Assembly (NCBI GenBank): GCA_949987565.1
Contig: OX465120.1
Location: forward strand, 11,827,080-11,891,079
Direction of reading: 5' to 3'
Source of the DNA: Luidia sarsii
Taxonomy: Eukaryota; Echinodermata; Asteroidea; Paxillosida; Luidiidae
DNA: 64,000 nt
Below are positions 51,762 to 62,289 of this stretch, one piece after another. Every line of letters starts with the position of its first letter. Position 1 is the stretch's first letter. A program made the position numbers and the translations under genes. The notes below the pieces were generated by a model that worked only from the letters and a program-made list of their open reading frames with translations, did not search any database and was not told where the DNA came from.

Positions 51762-54073
51762 GATTTGCAAAGCATAACTTTCTCTCTACTGATACTCTCC
51801 GACGTCAATGTTTACAAGTCATTGCGCACTCGGAGCGCTCAGACACGTAAGGGGTCGTTGCCTTTCCCTCAAAATTCATCAAAAGAAATGTTCTCAAACC
51901 TGGTAAGTTTGATCACCTATCTTTAGAGTATTCCCAGGGCTGTTTGTAGGCCAAATTTTAGTGGTTTTGAGTTAATATTAGAGGGACTATTGATTTGCAA
52001 AGCATAACTTTCACTCTACTGATACTCTCCGCCGTTCAATGTTTACAAGTGATTGCGCACTCGGAGCGCAATGTAGACACATGAGGGGTCGTTGCCTTTC
52101 CCTCAGAATTCATCAAAGGAAATATTCTCAAACCTGGGAAGTTTGATCACCAATCGTTAGAATATTCCCAGGGCTGTTTGTAGGCCAAATTTTAGTGGTT
52201 TTGAGTTATTATTAGAGGGACTATTGATTTGCAAAGCATAACTTTCTCTCTACTGATACTCTCCGCCGTTCAATGTTTACAAGTCATTGCGCACTCGGAG
52301 CGCACAGACACACGAGGGGTCGTTGCCTTTCCCTCAGAATTCATCAAAGAAAACATTCTCAAACCTGGTAACTGTGATCACCAATCGTTAGAGTATTCCC
52401 AGGGCTGTTTATAGACCAAATTTTAGTGGTTTTGAGTTAATATTAGAGGGGCTATTGATTTGCAAAGCATAACTTTCTCTCTACTGATACTCTCCGCCGT
52501 TCAATGTTTACAAGTCATTGCGCACTCGGAGCGCTCAGACACATAAGGGGTCGTTGCCTTGCCCTCAAAATTCATCAAAAGAAATGTTCTCAAACCTGGT
52601 AAGTTTGATCACCTATCTTTAGAGTATTCCCAGGACTGTTTGTAGGGCAATTTTTAGTGGTTTTGAGTTAATATTAGAGGGACTATTGATTTGCAAAGCA
52701 TAACTTTCTCTCTACTGATACTCTCCGCCGTTCAATGTTTACAAGTGATTGCGCACTCGGAGCGCACAGACACATGAGGGGTCGTTGCCTTTCCCTCAGA
52801 ATTCATCAAAGGAAATATTCTCAAACCTGGGAAGTTTGATCACCAATCGTTAGAGTATTCCCAGGGCTGTTTGTAGGCCAAATTTTAGTGGTTTTGAGTT
52901 ATTATTAGAGGGACTATTGATTTGCAAAGCATAACTTTCTCTCTACTGATACTCTCCGCCGTTCAATGTTTACAAGTCATTGCGCACTCGGAGCGCACAG
53001 ACACATGAGGGGTCGTTGCCTTTCCCTCAGAATTCATCAAAGAAAACATTCTCAAACCTGGTAACTCTGATCACCAATCGTTAGAGTATTCCCAGGGCTG
53101 TTTATAGACCAAATTTTAGTGGTTTTGAGTTAATATTAGAGGGGCTATTGATTTGCAAAGCATAACTTTCTCTCTACTGATACTCTCCGCCGTTCAATGT
53201 TTACAAGTCGATGCGCACTCGGAGCGCTCAGACACATAAGGGGTCGTTGCCTTGCCCTCAAAATTCATCAAAAGAAATGTTCTCAAACCTGGTAAGTTTG
53301 ATCACCTATCTTTAGAGTATTCCCAGGACTGTTTGTAGGGCAATTTTTAGTGGTTTTGAGTTAATATTAGAGGGACTATTGATTTGCAAAGCATAACTTT
53401 CTCTCTACTGATACTCTCCGCCGTTCAATGTTTACAAGTCATTGCGCACTCGGAGCGCACAGACACATGAGGGGTCGTTGCCTTTCCCTCAGAATTCATC
53501 AAAGAAAACATTCTCAAACCTGGTAACTCTGATCACCAATCGTTAGAGTATACCAAGGGGTATTTGTGAGCCAAATTTCAGTGGTTTTGAGTTAATATTA
53601 GAGGGACTTTTGATTTACAAAGTATAACTTTCTCTCTACTGATAGCCTCCGCCGTTCAATGTTTACAAGTGATTGCGCACTCGGAGCGCACAGACACACG
53701 AGGGGTCGTTGCCTTTCCCTCAAAATTCATCAAAGGAAATATTCTCAAACCTGGAAAGTTTGATCACCAATCGTTAGAGTATTCCAAGGGCTATTTGTGA
53801 GCCAAATTTCAGTGGTTTTGAGTTAATATTAGAGTGACTATTGATTTCCAAAGCGGAACTTTCTCTCTACTGATACTCTCCGCCGTTCAATGTTTACAAG
53901 TCATTGCGCACTCGGAGCGCACAGACACATGAGGGGTCGTTGCCTTTCCCTCAGAATTCATCAAAGAAAACATTCTCAAACCTGGTAACTCTGATCACCA
54001 ATCGTTAGGGTATTCCCAGGGCTGTTTATAGACCAAATTTTAGTGGTTTTGAGTTAATATTAGAGGGGCTATT
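51762..54073 (+). repeat. 10-mer higher-order repeat, unit 4 (2312 bp)
   Basis: Same order as 36884-39195. It carries AAGGGGTATTTG (about 53556) and ATCGTTAGGGTA (about 54001), both shared with the copy at 59978-62289 and absent from units 1-3. Confidence 0.92.
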
Positions 54074-57000
54074 GATTTGCAAACCATAACTTTCTCTCTA
54101 CTGACACTCTCCGCCGTTTAATGTTTACAAGTCGATGCGCACTCGGAGCGCTCAGACACATAAGGGGTCGTTGCCTTGCCCTCAAAATTCATCAAAAGAA
54201 ATGTTCTCAAACCTGGTAAGTTTGATCACCTATCTTTAGAGTATTCCCAGGACTGTTTGTAGGGCAATTTTTAGTGGTTTTGAGTTAATATTAGAGGGAC
54301 TATTGATTTGCAAAGCATAACTTTCTCTCTACTGATACTCTCCGCCGTTCAATGTTTACAAGTGATTGCGCACTCGGAGCGCACAGACACATGAGGGGTC
54401 GTTGCCTTTCCCTCAGAATTCATCAAAGAAAACATTCTCAAACCTGGTAACTCTGATCACCAATCGTTAGAGTATACCAAGGGCTATTTGTGAGCCAAAT
54501 TTCAGTGGTTTTGAGTTAATATTAGAGGGACTTTTGATTTACAAAGTATAACTTTCTCTCTACTGATACCCTCCGCCGTTCAATGTTTACAAGTGATTGC
54601 GCACTCGGAGCGCACAGACACACGAGGGGTCGTTGCCTTTCCCTCAAAATTCATCAAAGGAAATATTCTCAAACCTGGTAACTGTGATCACCAATCGTTA
54701 GAGTATTCCCAGGGCTGTTTATAGACCAAATTTTAGTGGTTTTGAGTTAATATTAGAGGGGCTATTGATTTGCAAAGCATAACTTTCTCTCTACTGATAC
54801 TCTCCGCCGTTCAATGTTTACAAGTGATTGCGCACTCGGAGCGCACAGACACATGAGGGGTCGTTGCCTTTCCCTCAGAATTCATCAAAGAAAACATTCT
54901 CAAACCTGGTAACTCTGATCACCAATCGTTAGAGTATACCAAGGGCTATTTGTGAGCCAAATTTCAGTGGTTTTGAGTTAATATTAGAGGGACTTTTGAT
55001 TTACAAAGTATAACTTTCTCTCTACTGATACCCTCCGCCGTTCAATGTTTACAAGTGATTGCGCACTCGGAGCGCACAGACACACGAGGGGTCGTTGCCT
55101 TTTCCTCAAAATTCATCAAAGGAAATATTCTCAAACCTGGTAACTGTAATCACCAATCGTTAGAGTATTCCCAGGGCTGTTTATAGACCAAATTTTAGTG
55201 GTTTTGAGTTAATATTAGAGGGGCTATTGATTTGCAAAGCATAACTTTCTCTCTACTGATACTCTCCGCCGTTCAATGTTTACAAGTCATTGCGCACTCG
55301 GAGCGCTCAGACACATAAGGGGTCGTTGCCTTGCCCTCAAAATTCATCAAAAGAAATGTTCTCAAACCTGGTAAGTTTGATCACCTATCTTTAGAGTATT
55401 CCCAGGACTGTTTGTAGGGCAATTTTTAGTGGTTTTGAGTTAATACTAGAGGGACTATTGATTTGCAAAGCATAACTTTCTCTCTACTGATACTCTCCGC
55501 CGTTCAATGTTTACAAGTGATTGCGCACTCGGAGCGCACAGACACATGAGGGGTCGTTGCCTTTCCCTCAGAATTCATCAAAGGAAATATTCTCAAACCT
55601 GGGAAGTTTGATCACCAATCGTTAGAGTATTCCCAGGGCTGTTTGTAGGCCAAATTTTAGTGGTTTTGAGTTATTATTAGAGGGACTATTGATTTGCAAA
55701 GCATAACTTTCTCTCTACTGATACTCTCCGCCGTTCAATGTTTACAAGTCATTGCGCACTCGGAGCGCACAGACACATGAGGGGTCGTTGCCTTTCCCTC
55801 AGAATTCATCAAAGAAAACATTCTCAAACCTGGTAACTCTGATCACCAATCGTTAGAGTATTCCCAGGGCTGTTTATAGACCAAATTTTAGTGGTTTTGA
55901 GTTAATATCAGAGGGGCTTTTGATTTGCAAAGCATAACTTTCTCTCTACTGATACTCTCCGCCGTTCAATGTTTACAAGTCGATGCGCAATCGGAGCGCT
56001 CAGACACATAAGGGGTCGTTGCCTTGCCCTCAAAATTCATCAAAAGAAATGTTCTCAAACCTGGTAAGTTTGATCACCTATCTTTAGAGTATTCCCAGGA
56101 CTGTTTGTAGGGCAATTTTTAGTGGTTTTGAGTTAATATTAGAGGGACTATTGATTTGCAAAGCATAACTTTCTCTCTACTGATACTCTCCGCCGTTCAA
56201 TGTTTACAAGTGATTGCGCACTCGGAGCGCACAGACACATGAGGGGTCGTTGCCTTTCCCTCAGAATTCATCAAAGAAAACATTCTCAAACCTGGTAACT
56301 CTGATCACCAATCGTTAGAGTATACCAAGGGCTATTTGTGAGCCAAATTTCAGTCGTTTTGAGTTAATATTAGAGGGACTTTTGATTTACACAGTATAAC
56401 TTTCTCTCTACTGATACCCTCCGCCGTTCAATGTTTACAAGTGATTGCGCACTCGGAGCGCACAGACACACGAGGGGTCGTTGCCTTTCCCTCAAAATTC
56501 ATCAAAGGAAATATTCTCAAACCTGGAAAGTTTGATCACCAATCGTTAGAGTATTCCAAGGGCTATTTGTGAGCCAAATTTCAGTGGTTTTGAGTTAATA
56601 TTAGAGTGACTATTGATTTCCAAAGCGGAACTTTCTCTCTACTGATACTCTCCGCCGTTCAATGTTTACAAGTCACTGCGCACTCGGAGCGCACAGACAC
56701 ATGAGGGGTCGTTGCCTTTCCCTCAGAATTCATCAAAGAAAACATTCTCAAACCTGGTAACTCTGATCACCAATCGTTAGAGTATTCCCAGGGCTGTTTA
56801 TAGACCAAATTTTAGTGGTTTTGAGTTAATATTAGAGGGGCTATTGATTTGCAAAGCATAACTTTCTCTCTACTGATACTCTCCGCCGTTTAATGTTTAC
56901 AAGTCGATGCGCACTCGGAGCGCTCAGACACATAAGGGGTCGTTGCCTTGCCCTCAAAATTCATCAAAAGAAATGTTCTCAAACCTGGTAAGTTTGATCA

Positions 57001-57538
57001 CCTATCTTTAGAGTATTCCCAGGACTGTTTGTAGGGCAATTTTTAGTGGTTTTGAGTTAATATTAGAGGGACTATTGATTTGCAAAGCATAACTTTCTCT
57101 CTACTGATACTCTCCGCCGTTCAATGTTTACAAGTGATTGCGCACTCGGAGCGCACAGACACATGAGGGGTCGTTGCCTTTCCCTCAGAATTCATCAAAG
57201 AAAACATTCTCAAACCTGGTAACTCTGATCACCAATCGTTAGAGTATACCAAGGGCTATTTGTGAGCCAAATTTCAGTGGTTTTGAGTTAATATTAGAGG
57301 GACTTTTGATTTACAAAGTATAACTTTCTCTCTACTGATACCCTCCGCCGTTCAATGTTTACAAGTGATTGCGCACTCGGAGCGCACAGACACACGAGGG
57401 GTCGTTGCCTTTCCCTCAAAATTCATCTAAGGAAATATTCTCAAACCTGGAAAGTTTGATCACCAATCGTTAGAGTATTCCAAGGGCTATTTGTGAGGCA
57501 AATTTCAGTGGTTTTGAGTTAATATTAGAGTGACTATT

Positions 57539-57686
57539 GATTTCCAAAGCGGAACTTTCTCTCTACTGATACTCTCCGCCGTTCAATGTTTACAAGTGAT
57601 TGTACACTCCGACCGCCCAGACACATGAGGGGTCGTTGCCTTTCCCTCAAAATTATTTCTGTCGAGTTAATATTAAAGGGAATATT
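57539..57686 (+). repeat. Truncated 148-bp monomer left of insert 5
   Basis: Identical in layout to 47747-47894, with GTCGAGTTAATATT. Confidence 0.9.
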
Positions 57687-57782
57687 GATTTCCAAAGCAC
57701 AACTTTCCTTCACACAGTAAGGACTGTGCATTTAGCACGTTAATTTGTCATATAGTTTTTCCAAAAATATCGGGACTCTATT

Positions 57783-57823
57783 CGTCAGTAGTATGCAGCG
57801 CCCTCTATCAGGCAAACAGGTCT
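57783..57823 (+). repeat. Insert direct repeat, left, copy 5
   Basis: 41 bp, partner at 58371-58410. Confidence 0.93.
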
Positions 57824-57866
57824 GGGTGGATGATTACAAGGGGTGGTCATCCTCTCAGACCTGTTT
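57814..57866 (+). other. Long hairpin in insert, copy 5
   Basis: 20-nt arms and 13-nt loop, unchanged in all five copies. Confidence 0.9.
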
Positions 57867-58138
57867 TTCCAAACATGCACAAGAATAACAATGAAATTGA
57901 AGGCGTTTTTTCTTTAAATCAGTTTGAAGTACAAAATTGGACGCGGAGAAGATGGTCTAGTAAATATCTGATTGAATCCTTATCAAAAAATATTCCTGCC
58001 TTGGAGGAAATGCATCATATTACAAGATGGGATTTTGTTTTTTCAGCTCGCACAACAGTGGGGCGAAATAGTGTTTTTTACGAGTATAGGGATATATGTG
58101 TTATCGTGGGACGAAAATGGGGCGATGTATTAGCATAA
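57830..58138 (+). CDS. Insert ORF, T6 form, 102 codons, copy 5; unknown, doubtful gene
   Basis: Same deduced protein as 48038-48346. The same doubts apply: no recognised domain, ATG within a hairpin stem, no visible promoter, and no synonymous difference among copies. Confidence 0.25.
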   Translation: MITRGGHPLRPVFPNMHKNNNEIEGVFSLNQFEVQNWTRRRWSSKYLIESLSKNIPALEEMHHITRWDFVFSARTTVGRNSVFYEYRDICVIVGRKWGDVLA

Positions 58139-58370
58139 CTCTAAAACATCATTTTTCAATCTATTTGGTATAAGCTAGTGAAAATAGACAAATGTGTGCA
58201 TGCAGCTTAAGAAGAGCTCTGGTGCATTTAGATATATATCACGAAACTGGAGATTAATTCGTAATAAAAACATATTTACATGGAATAAGCCCAGAGCTCA
58301 GGTATAGCGGGTGTAATATTAAATAACAACAAGCGCAAGGGGGCGGTAGACATTTCATGTTATGTCCTCT

Positions 58371-58410
58371 CGTCAGTATTATGCAGCGCCCTCTATCAGG
58401 AAACAGGTCT
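58371..58410 (+). repeat. Insert direct repeat, right, copy 5
   Basis: 40-bp partner of 57783-57823. Confidence 0.93.
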
Positions 58411-58416
58411 CGCTCG

Positions 58417-58825
58417 AAACGTGATTAAACACTCGGAGCGACCAGACACATGAGGAATCGTTGCCTTTATCTTAAAATTTAAGAGTAAAATATGTTCTCC
58501 AACCGGGATAGTTTGATAACCTATGGTTAGACAATTCCTAGGGCTGCATACAGGTAAAATTTTAAATCTCTCGAGTTAATACTGATGGTTCTTTTGAATT
58601 TTAAAGCCAAACTTTCTCTCTACAGATACTCTCCGTCGTCAATGTTTACAAGTAATTGCGCACTCGGAGCGCACAGGCCCATGAGGGGTCGTTGCCTTAT
58701 TCTCAAAATTCATCAAAAGAAATATTCTCAAACCTGGTAAGTTTGATCACCTATCTTTAGAGCATTGCAAGGGCTGTTTGTAGGCCAAATTTTAGTGGTT
58801 TTGAGTTAATATTAGAGGGACTATT
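58417..58825 (+). repeat. Divergent monomers right of insert 5
   Basis: Complete divergent pair as beside copies 1 and 3. It shows what was lost beside copy 4. Confidence 0.87.
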
Positions 58826-59977
58826 GATTTCAAAAGCATAACTTTCTGTCTACTGATACTCTCCGCCGTCAATGTTTACAAGTCATTGCGCACTCGGAGC
58901 GCTAAGACACATAAGGGGTCGTTGCCTTTCCCTCAAAATTCATCAAAAGAAATGTTCTCAAACCTGGTAAGTTTGATCACCTATCTTTAGAGTATTCCCA
59001 GGGCTGTTTGTAAGCCAAATTTTAGTGGTTTTGAGTTAATATTAGAGGGACTATTGATTTGCAAAGCATAACTTTCTCTCTACTGATACTCTCCGCCGTT
59101 CAATGTTTACAAGTCATTGCACACTCGGAGCGCTCAGACACATAAGGGGTCGTTGCCTTTCCCTCAAATTTAATGAAAAGAAATGTTCTCAAACCTGGTA
59201 AGTTAGATCACCTATCTTTAGAGCATTCCAAGGGCTGTTTGTAGGCCAATTTTTAGTGGTTTTGAGTTAATATTAGAGGGACTATTGATTTGCAAAGCGT
59301 TACTTTCTCTCTACTGATACTCTCCGCCGTTCAATGTTTACAAGTCATTGCGCACTCGGAGCGCTCAGACACATGAGGGGTCGTTGCCTTTCCCTCAAAA
59401 TTCATCAAAAGAAATGTTCTCAAACCTTGTAAGTTAAATCACCTATCTTTAGAGCATTGCAAGGGCTGTTTGTAGGCCAAATTTGAGTGGTTTTGAGTTA
59501 ATATTAGAGGGACTATTGATTTCAAAAGCATAACTTTCTGTCTACTGATACTCTCCGCCGTCAATGTTTACAAGTTATTGCGCACTCGGAGCGCTCAGAC
59601 ACATAAGGGGTCATTGCCTTTCCCTCAAAATTCATAAAAAGAAATGTTCTCAAACCTGGTAAGTTTGATCACCTATCTTTAGAGTATTCCCAGGGCTGTT
59701 TGTAGGCCAAATTTTAGTGGTTTTGAGTTAATATTAGAGGGACCATGATTTGCAAAGCATAACTTTCTCTCTACTGATACTCTCCGCCGTTCAATGTTTA
59801 CACGTGATTGCGCACTCGGAGCGCACAAACACATGAGGGGTCGTTGACTTTCCCTCAAAATTCATCAAAAGAAATGTTCTCAAACCTGGTAACTCTGATC
59901 ACCAATCGTTAGAGTATTCCCAGGGCTGTTTATAGACCAAATTTTAGTGGTTTTGAGTTAATAATAGAGGGGCTATT

Positions 59978-62289
59978 GATTTGCAAAGCATAACTTTCTC
60001 TCTACTGATACTCTCCGACGTCAATGTTTACAAGTCATTGCGCACTCGGAGCGCTCAGACACGTAAGGGGTCGTTGCCTTTCCCTCAAAATTCATCAAAA
60101 GAAATGTTCTCAAACCTGGTAAGTTTGATCACCTATCTTTAGAGTATTCCCAGGGCTGTTTGTAGGCCAAATTTTAGTGGTTTTGAGTTAATATTAGAGG
60201 GACTATTGATTTGCAAAGCATAACTTTCACTCTACTGATACTCTCCGCCGTTCAATGTTTACAAGTGATTGCGCACTCGGAGCGCAATGTAGACACATGA
60301 GGGGTCGTTGCCTTTCCCTCAGAATTCATCAAAGGAAATATTCTCAAACCTGGGAAGTTTGATCACCAATCGTTAGAATATTCCCAGGGCTGTTTGTAGG
60401 CCAAATTTTAGTGGTTTTGAGTTATTATTAGAGGGACTATTGATTTGCAAAGCATAACTTTCTCTCTACTGATACTCTCCGCCGTTCAATGTTTACAAGT
60501 CATTGCGCACTCGGAGCGCACAGACACACGAGGGGTCGTTGCCTTTCCCTCAGAATTCATCAAAGAAAACATTCTCAAACCTGGTAACTGTGATCACCAA
60601 TCGTTAGAGTATTCCCAGGGCTGTTTATAGACCAAATTTTAGTGGTTTTGAGTTAATATTAGAGGGGCTATTGATTTGCAAAGCATAACTTTCTCTCTAC
60701 TGATACTCTCCGCCGTTCAATGTTTACAAGTCATTGCGCACTCGGAGCGCTCAGACACATAAGGGGTCGTTGCCTTGCCCTCAAAATTCATCAAAAGAAA
60801 TGTTCTCAAACCTGGTAAGTTTGATCACCTATCTTTAGAGTATTCCCAGGACTGTTTGTAGGGCAATTTTTAGTGGTTTTGAGTTAATATTAGAGGGACT
60901 ATTGATTTGCAAAGCATAACTTTCTCTCTACTGATACTCTCCGCCGTTCAATGTTTACAAGTGATTGCGCACTCGGAGCGCACAGACACATGAGGGGTCG
61001 TTGCCTTTCCCTCAGAATTCATCAAAGGAAATATTCTCAAACCTGGGAAGTTTGATCACCAATCGTTAGAGTATTCCCAGGGCTGTTTGTAGGCCAAATT
61101 TTAGTGGTTTTGAGTTATTATTAGAGGGACTATTGATTTGCAAAGCATAACTTTCTCTCTACTGATACTCTCCGCCGTTCAATGTTTACAAGTCATTGCG
61201 CACTCGGAGCGCACAGACACATGAGGGGTCGTTGCCTTTCCCTCAGAATTCATCAAAGAAAACATTCTCAAACCTGGTAACTCTGATCACCAATCGTTAG
61301 AGTATTCCCAGGGCTGTTTATAGACCAAATTTTAGTGGTTTTGAGTTAATATTAGAGGGGCTATTGATTTGCAAAGCATAACTTTCTCTCTACTGATACT
61401 CTCCGCCGTTCAATGTTTACAAGTCGATGCGCACTCGGAGCGCTCAGACACATAAGGGGTCGTTGCCTTGCCCTCAAAATTCATCAAAAGAAATGTTCTC
61501 AAACCTGGTAAGTTTGATCACCTATCTTTAGAGTATTCCCAGGACTGTTTGTAGGGCAATTTTTAGTGGTTTTGAGTTAATATTAGAGGGACTATTGATT
61601 TGCAAAGCATAACTTTCTCTCTACTGATACTCTCCGCCGTTCAATGTTTACAAGTCATTGCGCACTCGGAGCGCACAGACACATGAGGGGTCGTTGCCTT
61701 TCCCTCAGAATTCATCAAAGAAAACATTCTCAAACCTGGTAACTCTGATCACCAATCGTTAGAGTATACCAAGGGGTATTTGTGAGCCAAATTTCAGTGG
61801 TTTTGAGTTAATATTAGAGGGACTTTTGATTTACAAAGTATAACTTTCTCTCTACTGATAGCCTCCGCCGTTCAATGTTTACAAGTGATTGCGCACTCGG
61901 AGCGCACAGACACACGAGGGGTCGTTGCCTTTCCCTCAAAATTCATCAAAGGAAATATTCTCAAACCTGGAAAGTTTGATCACCAATCGTTAGAGTATTC
62001 CAAGGGCTATTTGTGAGCCAAATTTCAGTGGTTTTGAGTTAATATTAGAGTGACTATTGATTTCCAAAGCGGAACTTTCTCTCTACTGATACTCTCCGCC
62101 GTTCAATGTTTACAAGTCATTGCGCACTCGGAGCGCACAGACACAGGAGGGGTCGTTGCCTTTCCCTCAGAATTCATCAAAGAAAACATTCTCAAACCTG
62201 GTAACTCTGATCACCAATCGTTAGGGTATTCCCAGGGCTGTTTATAGACCAAATTTTAGTGGTTTTGAGTTAATATTAGAGGGGCTATT
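59978..62289 (+). repeat. 10-mer higher-order repeat, unit 5 (2312 bp)
   Basis: Same length, order and private variants as 51762-54073 at offset 8216. It has one private change, CACAGGAGG for CACATGAGG near 62145. Confidence 0.92.

Larger units (their letters stand above)
45206..54073 (+). repeat. Super-unit A (8868 bp): tail, insert 4, flank, 9-mer, 10-mer
   Basis: Starts at a rare monomer with GCAAACCATAAC and CGTTTAATG. The same monomer opens super-units B (54074) and C (62290). Parts: tail 2710 bp, insert plus right flank 1765 bp, 9-mer 2081 bp, 10-mer 2312 bp. The sum is exact, which supports the boundaries. Confidence 0.85.
48625..57707 (+). repeat. Satellite block 5
   Basis: About 39 monomers with no gene. 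Right flank of insert 4 (to 49680), 9-mer HOR (49681-51761), 10-mer HOR (51762-54073), then the tail of super-unit B (54074-57707). GACGTC markers lie at 49720 and 51801. Open frames at 50148 and 52229 start at TTG and are monomer read-throughs. Confidence 0.96.
57708..58416 (+). other. Non-satellite insert, copy 5
   Basis: Matches copy 4 at offset 9792 throughout; the nearest difference I saw is just beyond it (TAAGAGTAAAA against TAAGACTAAAA in the flank). Direct repeats 57783-57823 and 58371-58410, hairpin 57814-57866, AATAAA at 58263-58268. Confidence 0.85.
54074..62289 (+). repeat. Super-unit B (8216 bp): tail, insert 5, flank, 10-mer
   Basis: Parts: tail 3634 bp (four monomers longer than A), insert plus right flank 2270 bp (505 bp longer than A), one 10-mer 2312 bp (A also has a 9-mer). 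Sequence between insert 4 and insert 5 is alignable at offset 9792. Confidence 0.85.
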
